Assembly: GCF_000069785.1 (NCBI RefSeq)
Contig: NC_010530.1
Coordinates: 2,438,412-2,502,411, forward strand
Length of the DNA stretch: 64,000 nt
Source: Cupriavidus taiwanensis LMG 19424
GTDB lineage: Bacteria; Pseudomonadota; Gammaproteobacteria; Burkholderiales; Burkholderiaceae
Direction of reading: 5' to 3'
The notes beneath the pieces are model-generated. The model did not search any database, was not told the origin of the DNA, and was given only the letters and a program-made list of their open reading frames with translations. Shown here piece after piece: positions 10,005-19,418 of the stretch. The translations under genes and the position numbers were made by a program. Positions within the stretch are counted from its first letter, which is position 1. Every line of letters begins with the position of its first letter.

Positions 10005-11168
10005 ATGCTGCATCGCGCCCTGGAAGGTGTCCGGGTCCTGGATTTATCGCGCATCCTGGCCGGTCCCTGGTGTACCCAGAACCTGGCCGACCTGGGCGCC
10101 GAGGTGACCAAGGTCGAATACCCCGAACGCGGCGACGATACCCGCGGCTGGGGGCCGCCCTATCTCGACGCACCGGCCGGCTCCGTAGGCGATCCGCGCC
10201 TGTCCGGCTACTTCATCTGCTGCAACCGCGGCAAGCGTTCGGTCGCGATCGACTACGGCTCGCCCGAAGGCGCGGCGCAGGTGCGCGAACTGGCGCGCGA
10301 CGCCGACGTGCTGGTCGAGAACTACAAGGTCGGCACGCTGCGCCGCTACGGGCTGGACTACGACACGCTCAAGGCGATCAACCCGCGCCTGGTCTACCTG
10401 TCGATCACCGGCTTCGGCCAGAGCGGGCCGATGGCGGACAAACCCGGCTACGACTACGTGTTCCAGGGCATGGGCGGGCTGATGAGCTACACCGGGCAGC
10501 CCGACGGCACGCCCGGCGCCGGCCCGCTGCGCACCGGCGTGGCGGTGGTCGACCTCAGCACCGGCATGTATGCCACCTCCGCGGTGCTGGCCGCGCTGTA
10601 CCAGCGCCAGCAGACCGGCGTGGGCGCGCACCTGGACATCGCCCTGCTTGACGTGGCCGTGGCGATGAACGCCAACCAGGCCGCCAACTACCTGGTATCG
10701 GGCCAGAACCCGCAGCGCAGCGGCAACGCCCATCCCAACTGCGCGCCATACGAAGTGTTCCGCTGCGCCGACGGCCACCTGATCCTGGCGATCGGCAACG
10801 ACAGCCAGTTCGCGCGCTTCTGCGCCGTGGCCGGCACCCCGGCGCTGGCGCAGGACCCGTGCTACGCCACCAATTCCGCGCGCATCGAACACCTGGAAGC
10901 GTTGCGCGCGCAGCTCACCGCGCTCTTTCCCACGCGCACCCGCGCTGCCTGGACCGAGGCCTTCGATGCGGCGGGCGTGCCCTGGGGCCCCATCCACACC
11001 ATGGACGAAGTCTTCGCCCATCCGCAGGTCAGGCACCGCAAGCTGATGCAGGTGGCCGAGCACCCCGTGATGGGCCGCGTGCCGATGGTGCGCAACCCGA
11101 TGCTGGCCGGGCACGAGGGCCCGCCGGCACCGCCGCCGCTGCTGGGCGAACACAGCCCGCCGCGCTGA
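10005..11168 (+). CDS. CaiB/BaiF family CoA-transferase
   Basis: 387 residues. Class III CoA-transferases move CoA between carboxylic acids through an aspartyl-CoA intermediate. Family blocks are present: LEGVRVLDLSRILAGPWCTQNLADLGAEV at the N-terminus, NRGKRSVAIDY, VENYKVGTLRRYGLDY, then PGYDYVFQGMGGLMSYTG. ATG 10005 was chosen for its GGAG at proper spacing and the family N-terminus; the frame is open far upstream but not gene-like. It heads an operon with a Bug receptor and a crotonase, suggesting uptake and CoA-dependent breakdown of an organic acid. Substrate unknown. Confidence 0.93.
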   Translation: MLHRALEGVRVLDLSRILAGPWCTQNLADLGAEVTKVEYPERGDDTRGWGPPYLDAPAGSVGDPRLSGYFICCNRGKRSVAIDYGSPEGAAQVRELARDADVLVENYKVGTLRRYGLDYDTLKAINPRLVYLSITGFGQSGPMADKPGYDYVFQGMGGLMSYTGQPDGTPGAGPLRTGVAVVDLSTGMYATSAVLAALYQRQQTGVGAHLDIALLDVAVAMNANQAANYLVSGQNPQRSGNAHPNCAPYEVFRCADGHLILAIGNDSQFARFCAVAGTPALAQDPCYATNSARIEHLEALRAQLTALFPTRTRAAWTEAFDAAGVPWGPIHTMDEVFAHPQVRHRKLMQVAEHPVMGRVPMVRNPMLAGHEGPPAPPPLLGEHSPPR

Positions 11169-11211
11169 CCGCCCCTTCACGACACCGATAACCCTGACCC
11201 GGAGACACCCG

Positions 11212-12171
11212 ATGAAACCAGCCCTTTTCGCCATGGCCCTGTTCGGCATCGCCAGCAGCGCGCACGCCGCCTACCCCGAGCGGCCGATCAAGCTGATCGT
11301 GCCCTACGCGGCCGGCGGCACCACCGACATCATCGCCCGCATCGTCGGCACCCGCCTGGGCCCGGTGCTGGGCCAGCCGGTGGTGATCGAGAACCGCCCC
11401 GGCGCTGGCGGCGCGGTCGGAAGTGCCTACGCGGCCAAGCAGCCGGCCGACGGCTACACGCTGGTGATGGAGGTGGAAAGCTCGCACGCGGTCAACCCCA
11501 ACGTCTACCTGAAGACGGCCTACGACCCGGTCAAGGACTTCGCGCCGATCAGCAACCTGGCCGACGTGCCCAACGTGCTGGTAGTCAATCCGGCTTTCCC
11601 GGCCGCGGACCTGCCGTCGTTCATCAGGCAGCTCAAGGCCAATCCCGGCAAGTACTCGTTCGGCTCGTCGGGCAACGGCGGCCTGAGCCACATGAACGGC
11701 GAGCTCTTCATGAATGCCACCGGCACGCGCATGCTGCATGTGCCGTACAAGGGCCTGGGCCCGGCGCTCAACGACGCGGTCGCCGGCCAGATCCAGGTCG
11801 TGTTCGACAATATCCCGTCGTCGTCCGGGCTGATCCAGGGCGGGCGGCTCAAGCCGCTGGCGGTGGCCGCGAAGCAGCGCCTGAAGGTGCTGCCCAACGT
11901 GCCCACCTATGCCGAGGCCGGCCTGCCGGCGATGAACAACCCGTCGTGGTTCGGCCTGGGCGCGCCGGCCGGCACGCCCGCCGCCATCCTCGACCAGCTC
12001 AATGACGCCGTGCGCCAGGTGCTGGCCGAGCCGGAGGTCATCGCCGCCATCGAAAAGCAAGGCGCGATTCCCGCACCGACCTCGCGCAAGGCCTTCGGCG
12101 ACCTGATCCGTGGGCAGAACGCGCACTGGAAGCAGGTAGTCGAGGCCATCCATTTCACCAAGCTCCAGTAA
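11212..12171 (+). CDS. Bug/TctC-family periplasmic binding protein
   Basis: 319 residues with a signal peptide ending SSAHA-AYPERPIK. It has the standard Bug blocks: IKLIVPYAAGGTTDIIARIVG, VIENRPGAGGAVGSAYAAK, PNVPTYAEAGLP. Such receptors bind carboxylates or amides in the periplasm and may feed a tripartite tricarboxylate transporter, whose membrane subunits are not in the window. It sits between the CoA-transferase (43 bp upstream) and crotonase (15 bp downstream) genes and likely captures the operon's substrate. Confidence 0.92.
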   Translation: MKPALFAMALFGIASSAHAAYPERPIKLIVPYAAGGTTDIIARIVGTRLGPVLGQPVVIENRPGAGGAVGSAYAAKQPADGYTLVMEVESSHAVNPNVYLKTAYDPVKDFAPISNLADVPNVLVVNPAFPAADLPSFIRQLKANPGKYSFGSSGNGGLSHMNGELFMNATGTRMLHVPYKGLGPALNDAVAGQIQVVFDNIPSSSGLIQGGRLKPLAVAAKQRLKVLPNVPTYAEAGLPAMNNPSWFGLGAPAGTPAAILDQLNDAVRQVLAEPEVIAAIEKQGAIPAPTSRKAFGDLIRGQNAHWKQVVEAIHFTKLQ

Positions 12172-12186
12172 GCCCAGGGGACCCAC

Positions 12187-12963
12187 ATGAGCGCACTTCA
12201 GCAGGAACCGCACGCCGGCGTCGACATCGACGCGCGCGGCATTGCCACCGTCACCATCCGCGAGGCCGGCTCGCTCAATATCCTGAGCACGCCGGTGATT
12301 GCCTCGCTCACGCGCGCGATCGAAGCGCTGGCCGCCCATGACGCGGTGCGCGTGCTGGTGCTGCGCGGCACGGGCGACAAGGGCTTCGTCGGCGGCGCCG
12401 ACATCAAGGAAATGGCCGCGCTCGACCGCGCCAGCGCCGAAACCTTCATCAGCGGCCTGCGCCGCCTGTGCGATGCGGTGCGCCACCTGCCGGTGCCGGT
12501 GATCGCGCGCATGCCGGGCTGGTGCCTCGGCGGCGGGCTGGAACTGGCGCTGGCGTGCGACCTGCGCATCGCCGCCGACACCGCGCAGCTTGGCATGCCC
12601 GAGGTGAAGGTCGGCATCCCGTCGGTGATCCACGCCGCGCTGATGCCGCGCCTGATCGGCAATGCACGCACCGCGTGGATGCTGCTGACGGGCGAGATCT
12701 CCGACGCCGCCGAGGCGCTGCAGTGGGGGCTGGTCAGCCGCGTGGTGCCGCTGGCGGGGCTGGACCAGGAAGTCGAACGCGTGGCCGCGCTGCTGGCGGG
12801 CTTCGGCCCGGTCGCGGTGCGCCAGCAGAAGCGCCTGCTGCGCGAGTGGGAAGACGCGCCGCTGGACGTCTCGATCGGCAACAGCGTGACCGAGTTCGGC
12901 AGCGCCTTCGACACCGGCGAGCCGCAGCAGCACATGGCCACCTTCCTGAACCGCAAGCGCTGA
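12187..12963 (+). CDS. Enoyl-CoA hydratase/isomerase (crotonase fold)
   Basis: 258 residues. The oxyanion-hole block GGADIKEMAAL and the pocket GWCLGGGLELALACDLRIA are intact, as is the second acidic region MPEVKVGIPS. Both Glu positions expected of a hydratase are present. It is last in the CaiB-Bug-crotonase operon and presumably acts on the acyl-CoA formed by the transferase. Its 3' end faces a LysR gene 15 bp away. Exact substrate unknown. Confidence 0.9.
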   Translation: MSALQQEPHAGVDIDARGIATVTIREAGSLNILSTPVIASLTRAIEALAAHDAVRVLVLRGTGDKGFVGGADIKEMAALDRASAETFISGLRRLCDAVRHLPVPVIARMPGWCLGGGLELALACDLRIAADTAQLGMPEVKVGIPSVIHAALMPRLIGNARTAWMLLTGEISDAAEALQWGLVSRVVPLAGLDQEVERVAALLAGFGPVAVRQQKRLLREWEDAPLDVSIGNSVTEFGSAFDTGEPQQHMATFLNRKR

Positions 12964-12978
12964 AGCCGGGACGGTAGG

Positions 12979-13926
12979 TTACGGCGCCGTGGCGGCCATG
13001 GCGCCGCCTTCGCGCGTGGCCACCACGCGCGGATCGTTGAGCAGGAACTGTGCGAAGGCCTCGGCAAACGCGGGCAGCCTGCCGTCGGCGCGCACGATCA
13101 GGTTCAGCTCGCGCAAGGCCCACGGCTCGGCCAGCCGCACCCCTGCCACGCGCGCCTCGCGCAGGGCTTGTGCCGCGACGCTGCTGGGCACCAGCGCCAC
13201 GCCCACGCCAGCTTCGGCCAGCGACAGCACCGCATCGAAGCTGTGCGCATGCAGGCGCACGTTGGGGCCCTTGCCGGCGCGCTGCGCCATCTCGCGCAGG
13301 AACAGGAAGTTGCTGCTGGTGCGGCTCATGCAGACGAAGTCGAACGCCAGTGCCGCGCCGAAGCGCACCTCGGGCTCGCGCGCGAGCGGGTGGTCCGCCG
13401 CCATCACAAGGATCAGCTCGTCGCGCGCGTAGCGCACCGAGCGCACGCCGGCCGCGTCGCCGCCGGTGTGGAAATCCCCGGCCAGGATACCGACATCGGC
13501 CTCGTGCGCCGCCACCGCGGCCAGGATCGACTGGCTGGCGCGTTCCTCCAAGTCGATGTTGACGTCCGGATTGGCCAGCAGGAAGCGGCTCACGCTGGGG
13601 ATGATGAAGCCGTTGAGCGAGCTGCTGTTGGCCAGCAGCCGGATATTGCCCTTCAGCCCCGCGGAGAAACGCCCGACCTCGCCGTGCATGCGCTCCACGC
13701 CCAGCAGCAGTTCGCGCACATGGACCAGCAGGGTTTCGCCGGCCGGCGTCAGTTCCATGCCGCGCGCCGTGCGCACGAACAACGGCGTTCCCATGGCGTG
13801 CTCGAGGTTCTTCAGCCGGTAGCTTGCCGCCGACGCCGTGATATGGGTGGCCGATGCGCCGCCCGACAGGCTTTGCGCATCGGCAATGGCCTGGAACAGG
13901 CGCAGGTCGGTCAATTCGTAACGCAA
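12979..13926 (-). CDS. LysR-family transcriptional regulator
   Basis: 315 residues. The N-terminal winged helix (LRLFQAIADAQSLSGGASATHITASAASYRLKNLE) is followed by a LysR substrate-binding domain. I propose a TTG start at 13926, because similarity begins at RYELTDLRLF and GGAG lies five bases upstream; the ATG-bearing extension to 14211 has no family similarity. It converges on the CaiB operon and may regulate it, although the usual divergent arrangement is absent. Confidence 0.88.
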   Translation of the reverse strand: MRYELTDLRLFQAIADAQSLSGGASATHITASAASYRLKNLEHAMGTPLFVRTARGMELTPAGETLLVHVRELLLGVERMHGEVGRFSAGLKGNIRLLANSSSLNGFIIPSVSRFLLANPDVNIDLEERASQSILAAVAAHEADVGILAGDFHTGGDAAGVRSVRYARDELILVMAADHPLAREPEVRFGAALAFDFVCMSRTSSNFLFLREMAQRAGKGPNVRLHAHSFDAVLSLAEAGVGVALVPSSVAAQALREARVAGVRLAEPWALRELNLIVRADGRLPAFAEAFAQFLLNDPRVVATREGGAMAATAP

Positions 13927-14063
13927 GGCAACTCCATTTGGGCCGAGGCAGTCGAAACGGGGGTAGCGGGTGGAAACAGGCGGCGGTGGCGTGTCGCGGG
14001 CAATTCTAGTGCACGCCCAAGGGCTTTCCTGCGGCCGCACCGTCCAGCCGACCGCGCATTCGA

Positions 14064-14113
14064 TGTGGACGCCGTCCATTTTCTTTGCTAAGGTATTGTG
14101 GACGGCGTACACA
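14064..14113 (+). promoter_or_regulatory. Duplicated dyad upstream of the VOC-protein gene
   Basis: TGTGGACGCCGTCCATT (14064-14080) contains a perfect 13-bp palindrome. TGTGGACGGCGTACACA (14097-14113) is a near-palindrome with the same half-sites (TGTGnACG / CGTnCACA). They are 33 bp apart, three helical turns, in the 299-bp spacer before 14226. Probably repressor sites; the regulator is unknown. Confidence 0.45.
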
Positions 14114-14225
14114 AACGTGCGCGCCATTGCCAGCGCGCCGGTTCGCGGCCAGAGTCTCGCGGCTTGCAGACGGCGCCCATGCCAGGATTCCCGCGGCCAC
14201 GCGCCGCCCATTCACAGGAGTTGTC

Positions 14226-14651
14226 ATGCAAGTCCAGCCCTATCTGTTTTTCGAAGGCCGTTGCGATGAAGCGGTCGAGTTCTACAAGCAGACCCTTGGC
14301 GCCAAGGTCAACGCCCGCATGACCTTCGCCGACAACCCCGACGCCGGCAAGGGCGGCGAAGGCTGCCAGCCCGGCGCGGGCGCGCAGGACAAGGTCATGC
14401 ACCTGGAATTCCAGGTCGGCGACAGCATCATCCTGGCCTCCGACGGACAGTGCTCGAACCAGCCCGCGTTCCAGGGTTTCGGCCTGGCGATCACATTCCC
14501 CGACAAGGCCGGGGTCGAAAAGGCGTTCAACGGTCTGAAGGAAGGCGGCCAGGTGCTGATGCCGCTGGACAAGACCTTCTTTGCCGAGCAGTTCGGCATG
14601 GTGGCCGACCGTTTCGGCATCATGTGGATGCTGCTGACGGCGCCCAAGTAA
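14226..14651 (+). CDS. PhnB-like VOC family protein
   Basis: 141 residues, one VOC (glyoxalase/dioxygenase-fold) unit of the PhnB/3-demethylubiquinone-methyltransferase-like group. The typical start is QPYLFFEGRCDEAVEFYKQTLGAK and the typical end GMVADRFGIMWMLL. AGGAG lies six bases before the ATG. These proteins have no settled function. Duplicated dyads lie 110-160 bp upstream, so expression is probably repressible. Confidence 0.88.
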   Translation: MQVQPYLFFEGRCDEAVEFYKQTLGAKVNARMTFADNPDAGKGGEGCQPGAGAQDKVMHLEFQVGDSIILASDGQCSNQPAFQGFGLAITFPDKAGVEKAFNGLKEGGQVLMPLDKTFFAEQFGMVADRFGIMWMLLTAPK

Positions 14652-14744
14652 GCCCGGCACGCACGTTCCCGGCCGGCGGCGCGCCCGCGGGGCAATCCCC
14701 GCGATCGGTTTACAATGCGCGCCGCCCGCCGGAGAAACCTAGCC

Positions 14745-14948
14745 ATGGATGATCGCCTCAACGAACTCGAAATCAAGCTCGCCTTCCAGGAAGACTTGCT
14801 GGATACCCTGAACAGCACCGTGGCGCGCCAGCAGCAGCAGATCGACCTGCTGCAGGAACAGTTCCGCGCGCTGTACCAGCAAGTGCGCAGCGCTGCCACC
14901 ACCGCGGCCGAAGCCGACCCGGCGCAGGAAATTCCGCCGCACTACTGA
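14745..14948 (+). CDS. slyX: SlyX-like coiled-coil protein
   Basis: 67 residues, acidic and Gln-rich with heptad spacing (RLNELEIKLAFQEDLLDTLNSTVARQQQQIDLL), the SlyX family pattern. Most of the protein is predicted coiled coil. The C-terminus ends PPHY, as many SlyX proteins do. GGAG lies upstream of the ATG. Its role is not well understood in any organism. Confidence 0.88.
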   Translation: MDDRLNELEIKLAFQEDLLDTLNSTVARQQQQIDLLQEQFRALYQQVRSAATTAAEADPAQEIPPHY

Positions 14949-15070
14949 GCCGAACGGCACACCCCCCAGGCCATCCGTTTGCCGATGTGACGGAACGCCG
15001 CCCCTGCCGCGGCGGTCTGACAGGCTGATCCCATTTGCCGCGTCTTCCCATGGCGCGTCCGACCCGCCAC

Positions 15071-15619
15071 ATGCGCCTGAAACGCTCCCTGCTCCTTGCC
15101 GCCGCCTGCATCGCCGCCCCGGCCTTTGCCGGCTACAACGTCTGGACCGGCGAATACTCCCTGACCCGGCAGGAACTGCAGACCGAACTGGACAAGCGCT
15201 TCCCCGCCACGCTGCGCTACGCCGAAGTCGTCAGCGTCCAGCTCAGCCACCCGCGGCTGGTGCTGGATGAAGCCAGCAACCGCCTCACCACCCATGTCGA
15301 CGCCCGCCTGACCAACGCCCTGCTGCCTTCGCCCCCGGTCAACGGCAAGCTGGCATTGAACAGCGGCATACGCTATGACCCGGCCAGGCGCGCGGTGCTG
15401 CTCGACAACCCCACCGTGCAGCAGGTCGACGTCACCGGCATGGCGCTCTATCGCGAACAGCTCAACGCCATCGGCGCCGTGGTCGCGCAGCAGTTGCTGA
15501 AGGATTATCCGATCTACACCTTCAAGCCGGAGGAGTTGCGCGTCGGCGGCAGGGAAGTGGAACCGGGGGCGATTACGGTGGGCAAGGATGAGGTGCGGGT
15601 GGAGGTGAAGCAGCGGTAG
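15071..15619 (+). CDS. DUF1439 family exported protein
   Basis: About 182 residues. The signal peptide MRLKRSLLLAAACIAAPAFA precedes YNVWTGEYSLTRQELQTELDKRFP, which matches DUF1439 periplasmic/lipid-binding-like proteins. Later LVLDEASNRLTTHVDARLTN and LYREQLNAIGAVVAQQLLKDYPIYTF also fit. Start is uncertain: ATG 15050 would add seven residues and neither site has a good ribosome binding site. The next gene, on the other strand, ends two bases after this stop codon. Confidence 0.82.
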   Translation: MRLKRSLLLAAACIAAPAFAGYNVWTGEYSLTRQELQTELDKRFPATLRYAEVVSVQLSHPRLVLDEASNRLTTHVDARLTNALLPSPPVNGKLALNSGIRYDPARRAVLLDNPTVQQVDVTGMALYREQLNAIGAVVAQQLLKDYPIYTFKPEELRVGGREVEPGAITVGKDEVRVEVKQR

Positions 15620-15620
15620 G

Positions 15621-16865
15621 CTACGGACCGGCCTGCTCTGCGTCCGCTGGCTGTTCGGCCTGCCGGCCGGCGTGCCCGCGTTGCGCTCGCCGGGCCCAGA
15701 ACCAGCCGCCGGCAATGGCAAGGCAGCCGCTCAGAGCGAACACCAGCGGAATCCCGATCTTGCGCCCCAGCACGCCGCCCAGCAGCGGCGCGAGCACCAG
15801 CGCCACCAGTTGCACGCTCCTGGCCGTGGCGCTGACGCTGCCCAGACAATGGCGCGGGCATTGCTGCTGGATCGCCACGGCCTGGCTCAGGCACGCCAGG
15901 CAATAGGCGCAGCCATTCACCATCCAGAGCCCCAGCCACAGCATCGTGGTCATGCCGCTGCCGGTGCCGGCCAGCACGCCGGGGATCAGCACGGTCAGTC
16001 CGACCACGGCGAGCCCGGGCGGCGCCAGGCGGATGCCATACCGCCGGTACAGGCGCGGGAACGCCAGCGCGCCACACACGGCGCCCGCGGCAGTGCCGCT
16101 CACCAGCATGCCAAACACCGATACCGGTAACCCCTGTGACCTGATGAACAGCGCCAGCAGCGGATCATAGAATCCGAAGACCGCCGTCAGCAGGAACACG
16201 CAGCTGAACGACACCCGCACGTCATGACTGTTGCGCAGCAGCGCCATCAGTGGCCCGAGCCGCAACGCGCCCGGTGCCGGCGTGCCTTGCGCTGCGACCG
16301 GGCGCGCCCGGTCGCGCAGGGGCACAAGGCACACCATGGCAAGCAATGACAGGCCGGCCGAAAGCCAGAGTCCGGACATTGGCCCGTGCAGCGCGGTCGC
16401 GCCCGCCGCGATCAGCGGCGCGCACACCTTGGTGATCTGGTCGGCCGCCGTCACCAGGCCAGCATTGGCGGCAAGCTGTGCATGGCTGAGCATTGACCGG
16501 GCCATGACCTGTTCCGGCGGCAAGGCACTGGCATTGGCCAGCGCCTTGAGCATGAGCAGGAGCACGAACACGTTCAGGTCTGACGCCACGAGCAGCAGCA
16601 ACGATGTCATGCCGCGCGCGCTGTAACTGGCAAACAGCATGGCAACAGGGTTGCCCCGGTCGGCCAGCCAGCCGAAGAAGGGCCCTCCGACCAGCACCGG
16701 CATGACGAACAGCGAGGCAGCGACGCCGGCCGCGGTCGCATCCGCGCCCCAGTGGAAGGCGAGCAGCGAAAAGACGACGGTGGCGTCGAGCCACACCATC
16801 AGGGCGCTGACGATCCTGGCGGCGAGCAGCGGCCTGTATCCGGGGACGGCGGCCAGCCTTTGCAT
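15621..16865 (-). CDS. MFS transporter
   Basis: 414 residues with about 12 membrane segments and the MFS loop FFGWLADRGNPVAML. The overall pattern fits the MFS_3/EntS-type exporter group. It converges on the DUF1439 gene with no room for a separate terminator. No neighbour suggests a substrate. Confidence 0.85.
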   Translation of the reverse strand: MQRLAAVPGYRPLLAARIVSALMVWLDATVVFSLLAFHWGADATAAGVAASLFVMPVLVGGPFFGWLADRGNPVAMLFASYSARGMTSLLLLVASDLNVFVLLLMLKALANASALPPEQVMARSMLSHAQLAANAGLVTAADQITKVCAPLIAAGATALHGPMSGLWLSAGLSLLAMVCLVPLRDRARPVAAQGTPAPGALRLGPLMALLRNSHDVRVSFSCVFLLTAVFGFYDPLLALFIRSQGLPVSVFGMLVSGTAAGAVCGALAFPRLYRRYGIRLAPPGLAVVGLTVLIPGVLAGTGSGMTTMLWLGLWMVNGCAYCLACLSQAVAIQQQCPRHCLGSVSATARSVQLVALVLAPLLGGVLGRKIGIPLVFALSGCLAIAGGWFWARRAQRGHAGRQAEQPADAEQAGP

Positions 16866-17000
16866 GGGAAGGGAGCAACGCGTTGTCGAAGCGGGTCAGC
16901 ATAGAACGCGATCGCCGCCCCAGGCCGCCGCATGCGCTAGATTCCGACCTTTCCGCGGTGCATTTCAGAACTTGCGGGACGATTCCGGCGAAATCTCAGA

Positions 17001-17921
17001 TCATCCGGGCATCGGATTTCGCCCTCCCCTGAACACCAGCCCCAACCCCCCAAGCACCGCCCCCATCCCCGCCAGCGCGAGCGCCGTCATGCGGTTGCCC
17101 AGCAGCAGGTAATCGAGCGCCGCGGTGCCCGCCGGCACCAGGTAGAACAGGCTGGTCACGTTGACCAGGTTGCCGGCGTGGATCAACCGGTAGAACAGCA
17201 GCGTCGCGCCGATGGAAATCCCCAGCGCCAGCCACAGCAGCGGCGCGGCAAATGCCAGCGACGCTTCAAAGGCGAAGGGCTGGAACGGCAGGCATAGCAG
17301 GCACGCCGCCAGGCTGGCGCCGTACTGCAGCGGCAGTACTTCGGCCGGGGCGCGCGTGCTGCGCTTCTGCAGGATGGCGCCGAGCGTCATGCTGGCCAGC
17401 GAGGCCAGCGCGCACAGCACGCCCGCCGGCGACAGCCTGGCCAGCAACAGGCTGTCGGCCACGACCATGGCGAGCCCCGCGAAGGCCAGCGCCAGGCCGC
17501 CCAGGCGCGCGGCGCTGGCGCGGCGCTCGGTGAGCAGCAGTGTCAGCATCGGCTGCGCGCCGAGCACCGTGGCCAGCACGCCGGGCGTCATGCCATGGTC
17601 CAGGGCCAGAAAGTAAAAGACGGCGTAGCCGCCGATCAGCAGCAGCCCCGCGCACGCCGTGTGCAGCCGCTCGCCGCGCGGCGGCAGCAGGCGCTTGCGC
17701 GCCAGGCCAAGCGCGCCCAGCACGGCGCAGACCAGCGCAAAGCGCAGCGTCAGCAGGGCGAACGGGGTGGCGTGGTCGAGCGCCAGCCGGGCGGCGATGG
17801 CGCCGCTGCTCCACAGCAGCACGAACAGCGGCGTGGCCCAGAGGGCAGTGGATGTGGTGCGCGTGGCGAGCGTGTTGCGCGGGGCGTCGAAGCGCGCCGC
17901 GCAGTCTTCGTTGTTGGTCAT
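17001..17921 (-). CDS. EamA/DMT-family transporter
   Basis: 306 residues with about ten membrane helices and two EamA repeats. The first begins WATPLFVLLWSSGAIAARLALDHATPFALLTLRF. The second ends LLFYRLIHAGNLVNVTSLFYLVPAGTAALDYLLLG, a hallmark of the family. It probably exports a metabolite or amino acid across the inner membrane. No recognisable operon partner. Confidence 0.9.
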   Translation of the reverse strand: MTNNEDCAARFDAPRNTLATRTTSTALWATPLFVLLWSSGAIAARLALDHATPFALLTLRFALVCAVLGALGLARKRLLPPRGERLHTACAGLLLIGGYAVFYFLALDHGMTPGVLATVLGAQPMLTLLLTERRASAARLGGLALAFAGLAMVVADSLLLARLSPAGVLCALASLASMTLGAILQKRSTRAPAEVLPLQYGASLAACLLCLPFQPFAFEASLAFAAPLLWLALGISIGATLLFYRLIHAGNLVNVTSLFYLVPAGTAALDYLLLGNRMTALALAGMGAVLGGLGLVFRGGRNPMPG

Positions 17922-18303
17922 GGCTTGTCATCTGTCGTCAGCTTGGCAGGCTCTGGCAACGCGCATCGGCATGCGGCCACGGCACGGCGACAGCGCGCAC
18001 GGGCGTGCGGCTGCCGTGCGCGCGGGCACACGGATGCGGGACTACCGGAGACGAGAAGGGCTGGGGCGCGTGCCCGTCAGCCGCGCGGCGGCGGCGGATG
18101 TGCACCGCCAGAGAACGGCGGCGGCGGCGCGACAGATGTGAACGCAGGCTGGCGACGCGGGCACGGCAACGCGCGGCCCGGGGGCGCGGCGATGACGGGG
18201 CGTTGGCGGTCTGCGGTCATGGTGGAAATCGGAGGCCTTGAAGAAAGATCGACCGGCGTCGATCAACGTGGTGTGGCGATGCTATGCCCGCACAGCGCGC
18301 GCG
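17922..18303. other. Gene-free GC-rich spacer
   Basis: 382 bases between an outward-reading EamA gene and the 3' end of a sirtuin gene. Only low-complexity frames rich in Arg, Ala and Gly are open. Some short CG-rich dyads are present but nothing I can assign. Confidence 0.4.
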
Positions 18304-19167
18304 TCAACGAAATCCTGCTGCGTCCTGCTCCAGCCGTGACACCAGGGCCTGCAGCGCCGGGGCACAGCCGGCCTCGACCTTCAGCGACAGCATGGCGTCG
18401 GCCCGCGTGGTGCCCAGGTTGAGCGCGGCGACCGGCTTGCCCATCTGGCCGGCCCAGACGCAGAAGCGGTAGCCGGAATAGACCATCAGCGACGACCCCA
18501 CCACCAGCACGGCATCCGCGGCCGCCAGCGCGGCGCGCGCGGCATCGACACGCGCGCGCGGCACGGATTCGCCGAAGAACACCACGTCCGGCTTGAGGAT
18601 GCCGCCGCAATGGCCGCAATCGGGCACCTGGAACTGCGCGAACAGCGGCGATTCGAAATGCACGTCGCCATCGGCCGCGGGCGGCGCGATCACGTCGCGC
18701 AACGCCGCGTTGCGCGACACCAGCCAGTCCTGCAGGCCGGCGCGGTCGTGGCTGGCGCCACAATCCAGGCAGACGGCGCTGGCCAGGCTGCCGTGCAGCT
18801 CGATCACGCCGTGGCTGCCGGCGCGCTGGTGCAGGCCGTCGACATTCTGCGTGACCAGCGCGGTGAGCCGGCCCTGGGCGCCAAGCCGCGCCAGCGCATG
18901 GTGGGCGTCGTTGGGCCGCGCCTGCCACGCCAGCGGCCAGCCGAGCATGCTGCGCGCCCAGTAGCGCTGGCGCCCGGCATGCGAGCCGAGAAAGGCCTGC
19001 AGCGTGATCGGCGGCGAGCGCTGCCACTGGCCGCGCGCGTCGCGGTAGCCGGGAATACCGGAATCGGTGCTGATGCCGGCGCCGGTCAGCACGAACAGGC
19101 GCGGGTGGCGCTGCACGAAATCGAACAGCGCCGCCTCGGCCGCGGGGGCGGGGTGCGATGGCTGCAT
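18304..19167 (-). CDS. Sir2-family NAD-dependent protein deacylase
   Basis: 287 residues. The Rossmann start FVLTGAGISTDSGIPGYRD, the NAD/catalytic block VTQNVDGLHQRAGSHGVIELHG (His in HG) and two Cys pairs for the structural zinc (CLDC, CGHC) are intact. The end has the VVGSSLMVYSG block. It should remove acyl groups from lysines using NAD. Start chosen at ATG 19167, just before the conserved domain; a longer frame upstream has no family similarity. Confidence 0.92.
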   Translation of the reverse strand: MQPSHPAPAAEAALFDFVQRHPRLFVLTGAGISTDSGIPGYRDARGQWQRSPPITLQAFLGSHAGRQRYWARSMLGWPLAWQARPNDAHHALARLGAQGRLTALVTQNVDGLHQRAGSHGVIELHGSLASAVCLDCGASHDRAGLQDWLVSRNAALRDVIAPPAADGDVHFESPLFAQFQVPDCGHCGGILKPDVVFFGESVPRARVDAARAALAAADAVLVVGSSLMVYSGYRFCVWAGQMGKPVAALNLGTTRADAMLSLKVEAGCAPALQALVSRLEQDAAGFR

Positions 19168-19202
19168 CGTCAGGGCGCTCGGGTGGGCACTCAGGTGGAC
19201 GC

Positions 19203-19418
19203 TCAAGCGGCCGGATCCTCGGCATGGCGCGCGGCCTGGCGCGCCTCCCAGGCCCGCAGTGCCTCGCGGTAGCGGTCCAACTCCTGGTAGTAATAGTCGA
19301 AGATGCAGGGATCGCAGCCAGAGCCGCAGCACTCGCCGTCGGCGGGCCGCTCCGGGGGCTCGGGGCGAGGATCGTCAGGGGAAACCGTGGAACCGGCAAC
19401 GGGGACGGCGGGGGACAC
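19203..19418 (-). CDS. Oxidoreductase-like domain (PF09791-type) small protein
   Basis: About 71 residues. The motif ECCGSGCDPCIFDYYYQEL is the signature of the 'oxidoreductase-like' N-terminal family, here as a stand-alone short protein. The Cys cluster may hold a metal or cofactor. The start is uncertain: GTG 19418 and GTG 19427 both fit and no ATG is near. It lies 35 bp upstream of the sirtuin gene on the same strand and may be co-transcribed with it. Confidence 0.7.
   Translation of the reverse strand: MSPAVPVAGSTVSPDDPRPEPPERPADGECCGSGCDPCIFDYYYQELDRYREALRAWEARQAARHAEDPAA

Noticed and set aside
18461..18480. Near match to the 17-bp repeat inside the sirtuin gene
   Set aside because: CGCAGAAGCGGTAGCC lacks the GGGTACG core and is explained by the coding sequence.
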